Both the position numbers and the translations under genes were made by a program. The notes beneath the pieces were generated by a model, which saw only the letters and a program-made list of their open reading frames with translations, was not told the origin of the DNA and searched no databases. A stretch of 64,000 nt of DNA from Cellulomonas sp. SG140 (lineage in GTDB: Bacteria; Actinomycetota; Actinomycetes; Actinomycetales; Cellulomonadaceae), in the NCBI RefSeq assembly GCF_025770785.1, contig NZ_JANZLA010000006.1, positions 212,109 through 276,108 on the forward strand, in the 5' to 3' direction. Shown here in pieces: positions 53,756 to 62,683 of this stretch; position 1 is the stretch's first letter; every line of letters begins with the position of its first letter.

Positions 53756-53852
53756 CAGCGCGGGCGGCGCGCAGCGACTCAGCGCCGCACGGCAGGGTGA
53801 CGCACCGACCCAGGGCAGGGCCGCGCCCACAGCGTCGCCCGAGGCCGCTGCG

Positions 53853-55457
53853 TCAGAACGGCGGCGTGTCGGGGTAGCCGGTGGTGTGGCCGCCGGGTGG
53901 TCCGCCCTTGCCGGGTGGTGAGTCGATGCCGGCTGGTGAGTCGATGCCGGGTGGTGGGTCGATGCCGGGTGGTCGTGCCGCTCCCGGTGCGGGTGGCGGC
54001 CACAGGGTGGTGGCAGGACGGGTGGCGTAGTGCCGCCCGGTGGGCGAGTGCCAGTCCAGGGTGCCGTCGGGATGGTGGGTGACCCGCCAGCCGGCCTGGT
54101 GCTTGAGGTGGTGGTGCTTGCGGCACAGGCACGCCAGGTTGGTCAGGTCCGTGGTGCCGGCATGGGCCCAGGCGGTCGAGTGGTCGATGTCGCAGCGTGC
54201 GGCGCGACGCCGGCAGCCGGGGAACCGGCAGGTGGCATCGCGCAGCTGCACGGCGCGGCGCAGGTCGGCCGGGACGGTGTACTGCTGGCGGCCGACGGAC
54301 AGCACGGCCCCGGTCTCGGGGTGGGTCAGCACCCGGGTGAACGTCGGGGCGTTGGCGCACAGCGCGCGGGCGGTGTCGAGGTCGACGGGTCCGAACCCGT
54401 CCAGCTCGGCCGGCTCGTCACCGTGGCCGAGCAGGGTCAGCACCGGCACGGTCAGCACCACCTGCGGCACGATCCCCCGCACCCACGACGGCACGCCCGT
54501 GCTGGTGGGCACCTCGCACGGGGCGTCGTCACTACCCGGCGCGCCGTGGACCCCGGACAATGCATCTGCTGGGAGCTCACCGTCGCCGGGCCGGTGGTCG
54601 GCGATGTCGGGGGTCAGAAGCAGGTCGCACAGCACGTCGGCGCGCAGCTGGGGCAGCGTGCGTGACTCGTCGGGTCCGGTGACGGCCGCGGCCAGGTCGT
54701 CGATGCGGTGCAGCACCCCCATCGCGGCGGCGGCCGGCAGCAGGGCGGTCAACCAGCACAGGTCCTCATCGGCCGGGCTGACGTCGACGAACCGGTCACC
54801 GGCCACCCGGACACGCTCCTCACGCGTGCGCGGTGCGTGCCGGGCCCGCCAACGGTGAGCCGCCGCCCGCAGCTGCGGGGCCGTCACCTCGATGGCCCGT
54901 CCGGCCAACGCCGCGTCCGCCGCAGCGAGGACCTCGCGGTCCTCGATCCCGTGGAACACGTCCAGCACGGCGCCCACGTGAGCGGCGGACAGCTGCCCGG
55001 ACAGGTGCGCGGCGTGCAACCGGGGAAACGCGGCCAGCATGGTGATCCGGGTCAGCCGGCGCGCCAACGTGCCCTCCGGGACGCGCAAGGAGGCAGCCAG
55101 CTCGGCCAGCATCCCGCGCGCACCCCACTCCCGCCGCCGGCCCGCGTCCCCCTCCCCGCAGCGAGCCGCCAGCTCGCCCGCCCCCCACAGGTACGTCGCC
55201 GCCAGCCTGTCGTCGAACCGGGCGGCCGCCATCGTCGCGTCGCGCGCCTGATCCACCAGCGTCGCCAGCTCGAGACCGAGCGGGTCCGACCACTCGTCGA
55301 CCAGGAGGTCACCGGACAGGAAGGCCACCGTCGCCGTCATCGACGGCCGGTCCCCACTCACCGTCCGCGCACCGGCACCACTCGCCGCCGCGTCCGTCGG
55401 CGCCGGCAGCGGCAACGGCGCGACGTCGCGTCCGCGTCCCACCGCCACCAGCTCCAT
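53853..55457 (-). CDS. DUF222 and HNH endonuclease domain protein
   Basis: This 534-residue protein has the actinobacterial 13E12-type layout: a DUF222 region (~70-330, QARDATMAAARFDDRLAATY, SLRVPEGTLARRLTR) and a C-terminal HNH domain with CRFPGCRRRAARCDIDHST, AWAHAG, TDLTNLACLCRKHHHLKH. The C-terminus has a Gly/Pro-rich tail built on an 18-base tandem repeat. Such proteins occur in many copies in actinobacteria and some resemble mobile-element-associated nucleases. A role is not established. ATG 55457. Confidence 0.93.
   Translation of the reverse strand: MELVAVGRGRDVAPLPLPAPTDAAASGAGARTVSGDRPSMTATVAFLSGDLLVDEWSDPLGLELATLVDQARDATMAAARFDDRLAATYLWGAGELAARCGEGDAGRRREWGARGMLAELAASLRVPEGTLARRLTRITMLAAFPRLHAAHLSGQLSAAHVGAVLDVFHGIEDREVLAAADAALAGRAIEVTAPQLRAAAHRWRARHAPRTREERVRVAGDRFVDVSPADEDLCWLTALLPAAAAMGVLHRIDDLAAAVTGPDESRTLPQLRADVLCDLLLTPDIADHRPGDGELPADALSGVHGAPGSDDAPCEVPTSTGVPSWVRGIVPQVVLTVPVLTLLGHGDEPAELDGFGPVDLDTARALCANAPTFTRVLTHPETGAVLSVGRQQYTVPADLRRAVQLRDATCRFPGCRRRAARCDIDHSTAWAHAGTTDLTNLACLCRKHHHLKHQAGWRVTHHPDGTLDWHSPTGRHYATRPATTLWPPPAPGAARPPGIDPPPGIDSPAGIDSPPGKGGPPGGHTTGYPDTPPF
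53911..53964. repeat. 18-bp tandem repeat, three copies
   Basis: Units CCGGGTGGTGAGTCGATG, CCGGCTGGTGAGTCGATG and CCGGGTGGTGGGTCGATG lie head to tail in the 3' end of the HNH gene and encode the repeated Pro-Gly-Ile-Asp tail. A partial fourth unit follows. Confidence 0.9.
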
Positions 55458-55733
55458 GACCCCATCCCACCACCGACCACTGACACGACCGGCCGCGGGG
55501 AAACGGCCCCTGACCTGCACCGACATCCACAAGCGACGTACCTGTGGGCGGCTCGGCTCGCCATCGCAGCCCTCGCCGCGCCGGCCTCCGTCATGCGGCC
55601 AACGCCCGCCACCGTGCCGCGCCTGCCCGACCACAGCCCACCCCACGAGCCATCGCTCGACAGGCGGAGCGGGCCGCCCTGACCTACTTTCGAGGCCGAG
55701 GGGCACGCCCCTCACGACCCTTAGGAGACGACA

Positions 55734-56003
55734 GTGACTGCGACCGGCATCATCAGCGCGATCATCATCGGACTGATCATCGGAGCCCTCGGCCGCCTTC
55801 TCGTCCGCGGCCGTCAGCACATCTCGATCCTGGTGACGATCCTCGTCGGCATCGTCGCTGCCCTGATCGGCAGCTGGATCGCTTCCCTGCTGCACGTCAA
55901 CAACACGCCGGGCATCGACTGGATCGAGCTGCTGATCCAGGTGGTGCTCGCCGCGATCGGCGTCTCGCTGGTCTCGGGTGGCGCCGGTCGTCGTCGCATC
56001 TGA
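55734..56003 (+). CDS. GlsB/YeaQ/YmgE-family stress membrane protein
   Basis: This 89-residue protein has three hydrophobic segments and the family pattern ISAIIIGLIIGALGRLLV, then ILVTILVGIVAALIGSWIA, and a C-terminal helix ending in a basic tail. Family members (also called transglycosylase-associated) are small membrane proteins induced by stress. GTG 55734 lies after TTAGGAGA. The 276-bp gap to the HNH gene on the left (55458-55733) holds a GAGGGGC/GCCCCTC hairpin just before the ribosome site but no other gene. Confidence 0.92.
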   Translation: MTATGIISAIIIGLIIGALGRLLVRGRQHISILVTILVGIVAALIGSWIASLLHVNNTPGIDWIELLIQVVLAAIGVSLVSGGAGRRRI

Positions 56004-56049
56004 CGGCCCGCAACAGCGCACAGCACGCACCCCCGGGCCTGGCCGGGAC

Positions 56050-56088
56050 CACGACGGCGGCTGCCTCCTTCGGGCAGCCGCCGTCGTG
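56050..56088 (+). terminator. Terminator after GlsB-like gene
   Basis: A 16-bp perfect stem (CACGACGGCGGCTGCC with its complement) and a 7-base loop, 47 bases after the stop at 56003. Confidence 0.75.
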
Positions 56089-56229
56089 CTGCATCCGGCG
56101 ATGCCGCGTCCGACGACGAGGGCGTCGCCGCCCGGCACCTCTCCGCTCGCGGGCGCGCCGCCGTATCTACCGAGGCACCCCGTGCTCCTCACCGATCGAG
56201 CACCACGGCGACCGACAGGGGAATCCGCG

Positions 56230-56424
56230 ATGGACGAGCTCGACCTCGACAACGTGCGGGTGGACGTGACCGACCAGGACATCGCCACCGCCCGCAACCT
56301 CTGGGTCGCCGCGCGTGACGGCGACGCCGACGACGCGCGCGTCGACCTCCTGTTCCAGGACCTGTTCCGGCTGATCAGCGCCCAGGCGCAGCAGATCGCC
56401 GACGACTTCCGCGCCGCGCACTGA
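56230..56424 (+). CDS. Small acidic protein, unknown
   Basis: This 64-residue acidic, mostly helical protein (MDELDLDNVRVDVTDQD, VDLLFQDLFRLISAQAQQIA) has no cysteine and no membrane segment. ATG 56230 has AGGGGA about seven bases upstream, and codon use fits coding. Similar short acidic proteins occur near stress genes in actinobacteria, but I cannot name the family. Confidence 0.65.
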   Translation: MDELDLDNVRVDVTDQDIATARNLWVAARDGDADDARVDLLFQDLFRLISAQAQQIADDFRAAH

Positions 56425-56554
56425 CGGCGGCCGCCCCCGGCCCGCTGCCCACCCGACGGCGTGGCACGAGCCCGACCAGCACTCCCCGCCGCTCACAGCG
56501 GCGCCACAGCCGTCCGACAGCGAGGCGTCGGCCTGCGGGCGCATCGTCGTCGTC

Positions 56555-57037
56555 GTGACCACAGCGACCCTCCCCCCGACCGCCGCCGGCGTCGAGCGGG
56601 CGGAGCCCCGCCGAGCGGCCCACACCCCCGCCGTCACGCTCGTCACGCTCGCCAGCGCCGTCGCCCTGGTCCCGTGGATCGTGCACCTGGCCCGGTCCCT
56701 GCCCGCCAGCTACGTGCTGACCGGCTGGAGCAGCGCGTGGGTGGGCTTCGACGTCGTGCTCACCACCGTGCTCGCAGCAACCGGCCTCCTGGCCCGGCGT
56801 CGCGACCCGTTGTGGCCGGCCGCGGCGTTCGCCTCCGCCGCCCTGCTGGTCGCGGACGCCTGGTTCGACGTGATGACGTCCGGCACCGGCGGGCTGCTGG
56901 TCCCCGTGCTGTCGGCCGCACTGCTCGAGCTGCCGCTCGCGGCGCTCCTCGTCGACCACGCCGTCCGTGCCACGCGGGCGGCCACCGTCCCGGCGCCGCG
57001 CGCCACGTCCCGGGAGGGAGCCGCCACCGAGGGCTGA
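56555..57037 (+). CDS. Four-helix membrane protein, unknown
   Basis: This 160-residue predicted membrane protein starts at GTG 56555. Hydrophobic segments are seen at ~27-47 (TLVTLASAVALVPWIVHLA), ~60-80, ~88-105 and ~115-135, with a short basic C-terminal tail. Conserved-looking motifs are WVGFDVVLTTVLAATG and VADAWFDVMTS. A family of actinobacterial membrane proteins shares the VADAWFDV stretch, to my memory, without known function. Confidence 0.75.
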   Translation: MTTATLPPTAAGVERAEPRRAAHTPAVTLVTLASAVALVPWIVHLARSLPASYVLTGWSSAWVGFDVVLTTVLAATGLLARRRDPLWPAAAFASAALLVADAWFDVMTSGTGGLLVPVLSAALLELPLAALLVDHAVRATRAATVPAPRATSREGAATEG

Positions 57038-57077
57038 CCGCGAGCGGGCCGGGGAGGGCCGGCACCGCCGCACGCAC

Positions 57078-57115
57078 GGAGGGGCCCGCCGGATCTGCGC
57101 CCGGCGGGCCCCTCC
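57078..57115. terminator. Strong convergent terminator
   Basis: GGAGGGGCCCGCCGG pairs perfectly (15 bp) with its complement across an 8-base loop, between the unknown membrane-protein gene (stop 57037) and the phosphatase gene (stop 57129). Confidence 0.8.
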
Positions 57116-57128
57116 TCGTGCACACCGC

Positions 57129-58787
57129 TCAGCCGCGGGCGCCCTCCACGCCCGGCAGCACCGCGGTGTGCTCGGCCCGCACGGCCTGCAGCGCGTCCGG
57201 GTCGAGCCCGAGCAGCGTCAGGATGGTCGGCGCGATCTGCGTCGTCTCCACCGGTGCCGCGCTGGTGCCGTGCCGGGTGGCGGTCCCGGACACCACGAGC
57301 GGCACGTGCCGGTCCTGCGCGTCGGCGCCGCCGTGCTCGGCGATCTTGCCCTTGCCGCCGGTGTAGACGACGCCGTGCTGCACGATGCCGACGACGTCCG
57401 GGTGGTTGGCCTCGGAGACGGCGACCCCGTAGAACGCCGCGGCGTCCGTCCCGGCGTAGACGCTGGTCAGGCCGGACGACGAGACGGTCCGAGCCGCGCC
57501 CGTGATCGTGTTGCCCGCCGCGGTGTGGCTGGTCAGGTACGCCTTGACGAAGTCCGTCGCAGCCGCCGACCGGTCGGACAGCCACAGCTGCATGATGTCG
57601 TCGTCCGTGGAGAAGACCACCAGGTCACCGGCGCCGGGGTGGGCCGCCGTCCACGCCGCGTTGATGCCGTCGATGATCGCGCCGTCCGGCACGCGGGTCA
57701 GCGCCGCCGGGTCGGTGGGCGACTGCCCGTGCTTGGCGGACAGGATCACCGTGGTGCTGCCCTTCAGCCCCGCCCGGTCGATCTCGTGCGTGAACGACCC
57801 GACCGACGCGTCGACGAAGTCGAGCGCCTTGCTCAGCAGCGGCCCGGGCGTCACGCCGTCGGCCAGGTAGCCGCCGGCCAGCCCGTCGGACTTCGGGAGC
57901 TTCTGCGCCGTCGAGACGCTCTGGAAGTTCATGCCGAAGACGGCAGGCGCCCCGACCTTCGTCGTGCGGGCGTGGTCGTAGCCGTCGATCTCGTTGAGCA
58001 CGGCCTGCACCTTGTAGCCGTCGTACTGCTGCGTCGCGGCGTTGTCCTTGGTCCAGTCGGCGCCCGCCGCGTAGCCCGTGGCGTCGCTGTTGATCTCCGG
58101 GGTGAACAGGTCGTCCACACCCTTGCCGGACGGGCCGTTGAGGATCTCGTACGCCGGGTGCTTGTCCGACCAGGCGGTCCGCAACCCCGCCTGCTTCGCG
58201 ACCTCGAACACCGTGTTCACCTTGAGGTACTGGTGCGGGTACACCGGCGTGCAGGTCGTCGGGTCCACCGGCAGCGTCGCCGGGTCGAGCAGGGTGGCCG
58301 GCGTGCCCGTCATCGACAGGATGCTGCCCGGCAGGCCGGTCATGCCCTGACCGGCGTCCAGCGCGCTCTGGTTCCGGTCGGCAGCCTCGGTGTACGAGAC
58401 CTCCGCGCCCGGTGCCACGCCGGTGCAGCTGGTGGTGCCCGCGGGCAGCAGCGCCCGGTTCCAGGTGTCGTCGTAGTACACGCCGGTCGTCTTCGGGTTG
58501 CCGCCCGTCACCTGGCCGACCATGCCCGGGAAGGAGTCCGACGGCACCGGCGTGCTGGCCTGCGTGTAGCTGGTCCCGCTGTGCACCAGGCGCGCGAGCG
58601 CCGAACCGGGGTGCTGACGCACGTACCAGTCCAGGTCGCTCTGGTGCAGCCCGTCCACGCTGAGCAGCAGCACGTGCTGCTGCGGCGCGCGGCCCCCGCG
58701 GGTCGGTTCCGCGCTGGCGGCAGAGGCGCTGACCGCGAGCGCCACCACCGCGAGCGCGGTGGCCCCGCCGATCGTCGTCCGGTTCAT
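57129..58787 (-). CDS. Secreted alkaline-phosphatase-superfamily hydrolase (phosphodiesterase-like)
   Basis: This 552-residue protein has a signal peptide (MNRTTIGGATALAVVALAVS..., cut near ASAASA). The superfamily core is visible: LLLSVDGLHQSDL, TPVPSDSFPGMVGQVTGG, where the nucleophile Ser/Thr is expected, AWSDKHPAYEIL, TTVILSAKHGQSP and IAEHGGADAQDRHVPLVV. These are metal ligands of the nucleotide pyrophosphatase/phosphodiesterase type. ATG 58787 has GGAG upstream. Substrate unknown. Confidence 0.88.
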   Translation of the reverse strand: MNRTTIGGATALAVVALAVSASAASAEPTRGGRAPQQHVLLLSVDGLHQSDLDWYVRQHPGSALARLVHSGTSYTQASTPVPSDSFPGMVGQVTGGNPKTTGVYYDDTWNRALLPAGTTSCTGVAPGAEVSYTEAADRNQSALDAGQGMTGLPGSILSMTGTPATLLDPATLPVDPTTCTPVYPHQYLKVNTVFEVAKQAGLRTAWSDKHPAYEILNGPSGKGVDDLFTPEINSDATGYAAGADWTKDNAATQQYDGYKVQAVLNEIDGYDHARTTKVGAPAVFGMNFQSVSTAQKLPKSDGLAGGYLADGVTPGPLLSKALDFVDASVGSFTHEIDRAGLKGSTTVILSAKHGQSPTDPAALTRVPDGAIIDGINAAWTAAHPGAGDLVVFSTDDDIMQLWLSDRSAAATDFVKAYLTSHTAAGNTITGAARTVSSSGLTSVYAGTDAAAFYGVAVSEANHPDVVGIVQHGVVYTGGKGKIAEHGGADAQDRHVPLVVSGTATRHGTSAAPVETTQIAPTILTLLGLDPDALQAVRAEHTAVLPGVEGARG

Positions 58788-58908
58788 CCCTGCTCCATCC
58801 CTCGAAGGACGCACGGCCACAGGCCGCACCGGCACAGCGAATGCCGGGGAGGAGACGAGCCGGTGAGCGTCAGCCGAACGTCCGGCGAACGCAACCTGTG
58901 GACGTGCC

Positions 58909-59115
58909 TCAGCGCGGGCGTCGCGCCGCAGGCCGGCCGACGGCGAACCAGGCGACGGCGGCGACCACGCTTCCGAGCACCAGCAGCACCAGCCACACGG
59001 AGCGGGAAAACGTGGCGACGTCACGTTCCGGCGTGCGGCTGAAGTCGACCAGGGCGTAGACCCAGAACGCGAGCGCGGCGAGCACGACGAGCGTCGGCAC
59101 CCACGAACCGGTCAC
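58909..59115 (-). CDS. Small PLD-nuclease-N-terminal-like membrane protein
   Basis: This 68-residue protein with two membrane helices has the PLDc_N pattern: VVLAALAFWVYALVDFSRTP, then SVWLVLLVLGSVVAAVAWFAVGRP. Such short proteins are common in Actinomycetota without assigned function. GTG 59115 lacks a clear ribosome site. It sits 121 bp upstream of the secreted phosphatase gene on the same strand. Confidence 0.8.
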   Translation of the reverse strand: MTGSWVPTLVVLAALAFWVYALVDFSRTPERDVATFSRSVWLVLLVLGSVVAAVAWFAVGRPAARRPR

Positions 59116-59254
59116 CCGTCCATGCTAGGAGCGCGGCCCGGTCCCGTGACCGTGGGTCTGCCGGTCCCCGGATGGCCGAGGCCCTGGTGCCTCGGGCGCT
59201 GCGGACGGACGGTGGTGCTGCTCGCCGCAACCGGCGGACGAGCAGGAAGGCACC

Positions 59255-60136
59255 ATGTCCCTGACCTCACCCACCCCGCAGCAGCTGCCCGGCGGCACCT
59301 TTCGTGCCGGTGACCTCGAGCTCACCCGTGTCGGCTACGGCGCCATGCAGCTGGCGGGCCCCGGCGTCTCCGGCCCGCCGCGCGACCGCGACGAGGCCCT
59401 CGCCGTGCTGCGCACCGCCGTCGAGCTCGGCATCCGCCACATCGACACCGCGGACTTCTACGGCCCGTTCGTCACCAACGAGCTGATCCGCGAGGCGCTC
59501 TCGCCCTACCCGGACGACCTGCACATCGTCACCAAGGTCGGCGCCGTACGCGACGACGACGGTGGCTGGAACCTGGCCCGCACGCCGGACGACCTCCGTG
59601 CCCAGGTGCGCGACAACCTGCGCCACCTCGGGCTCGACGTGCTCGACGTGGTCAACCTGCGCGTCGGCACCCCGGAGGGCCCCGAGGCGGGCTCGCTGAC
59701 CGAGCAGGTGGAGACGATGGCCGAGCTGGTGCAGCAGGGTCTGGTCCGCCACGTCGGGCTCAGCAACGTCACCGCCGAGCAGCTCGCGCAGGCGCAGGAG
59801 ATCGTGCCGGTGGTCTGCGTCCAGAACCTGTACAACCTCGCGCAGCGGCAGGACGACGAGCTGGTCGACCTGACCGCACGCCTGGGCGTCGCCTTCGTGC
59901 CGTTCTTCCCGCTCGGCGGCTTCACGCCGCTGCAGTCCACCGCGCTGCAGGAGGTGGCCGCGCGGCTGGAGGCGACCCCCATGGCGGTCGCGCTCGCCTG
60001 GCTGCTGCAGCGGTCGCCCAACATCCTGCTGATCCCCGGCACCTCGACGGTGGCGCACCTGCGCGAGAACGTGGCGGCCGCCGCCCTGCAGCTCCCGCTC
60101 GACGAGCTGGCGGTGCTCGACGCCATCGCGGGGTGA
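59255..60136 (+). CDS. Aldo/keto reductase
   Basis: This 293-residue (beta/alpha)8 oxidoreductase has the AKR features IRHIDTADFYGPFVTNE (catalytic Asp and Tyr), IVTKVGA (catalytic Lys) and the C-terminal LLIPGTSTVAHLRENV cofactor loop. The fourth catalytic position, usually His in a xxHxxD strand, reads LDVVNLRVG, so His is replaced by Asn. ATG 59255 follows AGGAAGG. The partner cupin gene lies 45 bases downstream. Substrate unknown. Confidence 0.9.
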   Translation: MSLTSPTPQQLPGGTFRAGDLELTRVGYGAMQLAGPGVSGPPRDRDEALAVLRTAVELGIRHIDTADFYGPFVTNELIREALSPYPDDLHIVTKVGAVRDDDGGWNLARTPDDLRAQVRDNLRHLGLDVLDVVNLRVGTPEGPEAGSLTEQVETMAELVQQGLVRHVGLSNVTAEQLAQAQEIVPVVCVQNLYNLAQRQDDELVDLTARLGVAFVPFFPLGGFTPLQSTALQEVAARLEATPMAVALAWLLQRSPNILLIPGTSTVAHLRENVAAAALQLPLDELAVLDAIAG

Positions 60137-60181
60137 GGGCGCCCGGTGCGCCCGTCGGCCACCGCTGGCACGCTGGCGGTC

Positions 60182-60556
60182 ATGAGCCCTGCGAGCACCG
60201 CCATCGACCTGGAGCACAAGCTCTCCCTGATCAGCGACCTCTGGTCGCCCAAGGTCGTCGCTCGCATGAACGACGACGAGGTCAAGCTGGTCAAGATGCA
60301 CGGCGAGTTCGTCTGGCACCGGCACGACGAGACGGACGAGCTGTTCCTGGTGCTGCGCGGCCACCTGCGGATCCAGCTCCGCGACGGCGGGGTGGACCTC
60401 GGACCCGGTCAGCTGTACGTGGTGCCGCGCGGGGTTGAGCACTGCCCGGTGGCCGACGAGGAGACCCACGCCCTGCTGCTCGAGCCGCGCGGCGTGGTGA
60501 ACACCGGCGACGCCGGAGGTGAGCTGACGGCCCCGTACGACGACTCGTTGCTGTGA
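60182..60556 (+). CDS. Cupin-2 domain protein
   Basis: This 124-residue single-domain cupin has the metal motif EFVWHRHDETDELFLVLRG (HxH...E) and the second-motif PGQLYVVPRGVEHCP (His). It is a bicupin-free small protein of the type often found as sugar isomerases or sensors. ATG 60182, right after the aldo/keto reductase. Function unknown. Confidence 0.88.
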   Translation: MSPASTAIDLEHKLSLISDLWSPKVVARMNDDEVKLVKMHGEFVWHRHDETDELFLVLRGHLRIQLRDGGVDLGPGQLYVVPRGVEHCPVADEETHALLLEPRGVVNTGDAGGELTAPYDDSLL

Positions 60557-60557
60557 C

Positions 60558-60606
60558 GGCGGGTGCGGCGGCGTGACCGGGACAACCGGTCAGCGCCGCA
60601 CCCGCC
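60558..60606. terminator. Long convergent hairpin spanning the TRIC stop codon
   Basis: GGCGGGTGCGGCG (60558-60570) pairs perfectly with CGCCGCACCCGCC (60594-60606), enclosing an inner 7-bp stem TGACCGG/CCGGTCA. It covers the last codons of the TRIC-type gene and lies two bases after the cupin stop. Confidence 0.65.
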
Positions 60607-61258
60607 GGCGCAGCGGCCGGCCGCTGCGGTCGAACAGCACCCCGTGCGGCAGCATCCAGCCGCGCCACCGCGAGACCAGCACGCCGACGGCGGCCACCAC
60701 CGTCGCCGCCACGAGCCCGACCACCGGACGGCCCAGGCCCTGGACCCCGACCATCACCGCGGATCCCACCAGCGCCCACGTCGCGTAGAGGGTGTTCCCG
60801 CCGAAGATCGCCGGCACGCGGGACAGCGCGATGTCGCGGATCGCACCGCCGCCGACGGCCGTGACCGTGCCGAGCAGGATCGCGGGGAGCCAGCTCAGAC
60901 CGCTCAGCAGCGTCTTCTGCGCACCTACCGCCGACCACGCGCCCAGCGCCAGCGCGTCGACCACCGGGAACACCCGGTCCCAGGTGCGTCCCTCGAACCG
61001 GACCGCGAAGGCCACGCCCGCCGCCACCAGGGCCGTCACCAGGTACGAGTAGTCGGTCAGCGCGACCGGCGGACCTTTCTGCAGCAGCACGTCGCGCAGC
61101 AGGCCGCCGCCGAGGCCGGACAGGATGGCCAGCACGGCGAACCCGACCGGGTCCAGGTTGTGCCGCCGCGCCACGGCGCCACCGAGGAGCGCGTTGGCCG
61201 CCACACCGAGCAGGTCGACAGCCCGCAGCACCTCTGCCACCGTCCCGGCGCCCGTCAC
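60590..61258 (-). CDS. TRIC/UPF0126-type membrane channel
   Basis: This ~222-residue protein has about seven membrane segments in two similar halves. Each half has the family glycine/arginine motif: SGLGGGLLRDVLL and AVGGGAIRDIALS, as in TRIC-type trimeric cation channels (YadS-like). The start is uncertain: GTG 61258 gives the usual family length, ATG 61303 would add 15 residues and coincide with the opposite-strand gene start. Ion selectivity is not evident. Confidence 0.88.
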   Translation of the reverse strand: MTGAGTVAEVLRAVDLLGVAANALLGGAVARRHNLDPVGFAVLAILSGLGGGLLRDVLLQKGPPVALTDYSYLVTALVAAGVAFAVRFEGRTWDRVFPVVDALALGAWSAVGAQKTLLSGLSWLPAILLGTVTAVGGGAIRDIALSRVPAIFGGNTLYATWALVGSAVMVGVQGLGRPVVGLVAATVVAAVGVLVSRWRGWMLPHGVLFDRSGRPLRRRVRR

Positions 61259-61301
61259 GGACCACACGGTAGCCGTCGCCGCGGACGCTACCGTCGTGCG
61301 C

Positions 61302-61535
61302 ATGGGCCCCGAACCGAAGCCGCCGCCGTGCTCCTGGTGCCACTGGCCGGTCCGCCTGGTCCCCGCGCCGCCGGGCACCCCCGAGGCGACGCCGGCAGCC
61401 CCCGACGCGCAGGTGCGTCAGCCCGCGTCCTCGGCAGCCGACGACGACACCACCGCCGTGGAGCCGCCACGCGTCCGCCAGTGCACCAACCCCTGGTGCC
61501 CCACGCGCCGGGCCGGGTTCGGCGTCGCCCCCTGA
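61302..61535 (+). CDS. Small four-Cys zinc-ribbon-like protein
   Basis: This 77-residue predicted protein begins MGPEPKPPPCSWCHWP and ends near RQCTNPWCPTRRAG. CxxC and CxxxxC pairs, with a disordered linker, resemble a small zinc ribbon. It starts at 61302 on the plus strand, divergent from the TRIC gene, with no clear ribosome site. Family unknown; it may be spurious. Confidence 0.45.
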   Translation: MGPEPKPPPCSWCHWPVRLVPAPPGTPEATPAAPDAQVRQPASSAADDDTTAVEPPRVRQCTNPWCPTRRAGFGVAP

Positions 61536-61616
61536 GCCAGCAGCTCGGCGTGCGCCGCCAGACTCGCAGACGGTGCCCTGCACACGAGCACCCCGACCGA
61601 CGGTGAGCACCGAGGG

Positions 61617-61646
61617 CTTGAGCCTCCCGCAGGGGGAGACCGCAAG
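61617..61646 (+). promoter_or_regulatory. MerR-type promoter/operator
   Basis: CTTG...CAAG (61617-61620 and 61643-61646) encloses CCTCCC and GGGGGAG around GCA. The spacing and placement just upstream of the MerR start codon (61655) recall the MerR dyad within a long -35/-10 spacer. The short distance suggests a nearly leaderless message. Confidence 0.5.
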
Positions 61647-61654
61647 GTAGGGAC

Positions 61655-62593
61655 ATGGACGGCGACAGGCTCTACTCCATCGGCGAGCTCGCCCGGCGGA
61701 CCGGTCTCACGGTCAAGACGGTGCGGTTCTACTCCGACCGCGGGATCGTGCCGCCGACGGACCGCAGCGCGGCCGGCTACCGCCGGTACGACGACGGCGC
61801 CCTCGCGCGCCTGGAGCTCGTGCGGACGCTGCGAGAGCTGGGCCTGGACCTGCCCACGATCCACAGGGTCGTCGACCGCGAGCTCTCCCTGGCCGAGGTG
61901 GCCGCGACCCACGCCGAGGCCCTGGCGGTGCAGGTCCGAGTGCTGCGCCTCCGGCACGCGGTGCTCAGCGCTGTGGCGGAGCGCCGACTGGGTCCTCAGG
62001 ACGCCGAGGCGCTGCAGCAGCTGGCCCGGCTCTCCGAGGCGGAGCGGCGAGACCTGGTCGGCGGCTTCCTCGACGCGGTCTTCGACGGTGTGGGCGCCGA
62101 CCCCGCGTTCGCGGGAGTCAGGCGCTCGATGACCCCCCGCCTGCCCGACGACCCCGACGTCCAGCAGGCCCGCGCCTGGGTCGAGCTGGCCGGGCTGGCC
62201 TCGGACCCCGGCTTCCGCGCCGACCTGCGACGCATCGCTGAGGACCTCGCTGCGGACCGGGCACTCGCGGGTACCACGGTCCCGCGCCGCGACGTGGCCG
62301 CAACGGTGCGGGACCTGGTCGCCCCGGCCCTCGCAGCAGGCGTCGACCCGACCTCGGCACGTGCGGACCCGACCGTCGCGGCGCTCACGGCGCAGTGCGC
62401 GCAGCTCTGCGGCCGCCCCGACGACGCCGACCTGCGCCGTCGGTTGCTCCATCGGCTGGAGACCGTGAACGACCCCCGCCGGGACCGGTACGTCGAGCTC
62501 CTCGCCGTCGTCAACGGCTGGCGGGCTCCGGAGGCGCTCGCCCCTGCGCTCGACTGGTCCGTCGCGGCGCTGCGCGCGCGGGTGCAGCGGTAG
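61655..62593 (+). CDS. MerR-family transcriptional regulator
   Basis: This 312-residue regulator has the MerR winged helix LYSIGELARRTGLTVKTVRF, YSDRGIVPPTDRSAAGYRRY and ARLELVRTLRELG, then a coiled coil and a ~200-residue C-terminal effector domain (ARAWVELAGLASDPGFRADL) that I do not recognise. It has no Cys metal site of the MerR/CueR type. ATG 61655. The GNAT gene follows and may be the target or neighbour. Confidence 0.9.
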   Translation: MDGDRLYSIGELARRTGLTVKTVRFYSDRGIVPPTDRSAAGYRRYDDGALARLELVRTLRELGLDLPTIHRVVDRELSLAEVAATHAEALAVQVRVLRLRHAVLSAVAERRLGPQDAEALQQLARLSEAERRDLVGGFLDAVFDGVGADPAFAGVRRSMTPRLPDDPDVQQARAWVELAGLASDPGFRADLRRIAEDLAADRALAGTTVPRRDVAATVRDLVAPALAAGVDPTSARADPTVAALTAQCAQLCGRPDDADLRRRLLHRLETVNDPRRDRYVELLAVVNGWRAPEALAPALDWSVAALRARVQR

Positions 62594-62683
62594 GGCGTGG
62601 CGAACGGTTCGGGGCCCGGCCGAGCGCCGCTGCGGACCGCCGCCGTGGACGACGCAGTCGTGATCCGTGCGTACGATCCGCCG

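Noticed and set aside
53911..53964. CRISPR repeat candidate
   Set aside because: Units are contiguous 18-bp tandem repeats inside a coding frame, with no spacers.
53853..55457. DUF222/HNH protein as a mobile-element insertion
   Set aside because: No terminal repeats, integrase or target duplication are seen; the family is widespread as a chromosomal gene in actinobacteria.
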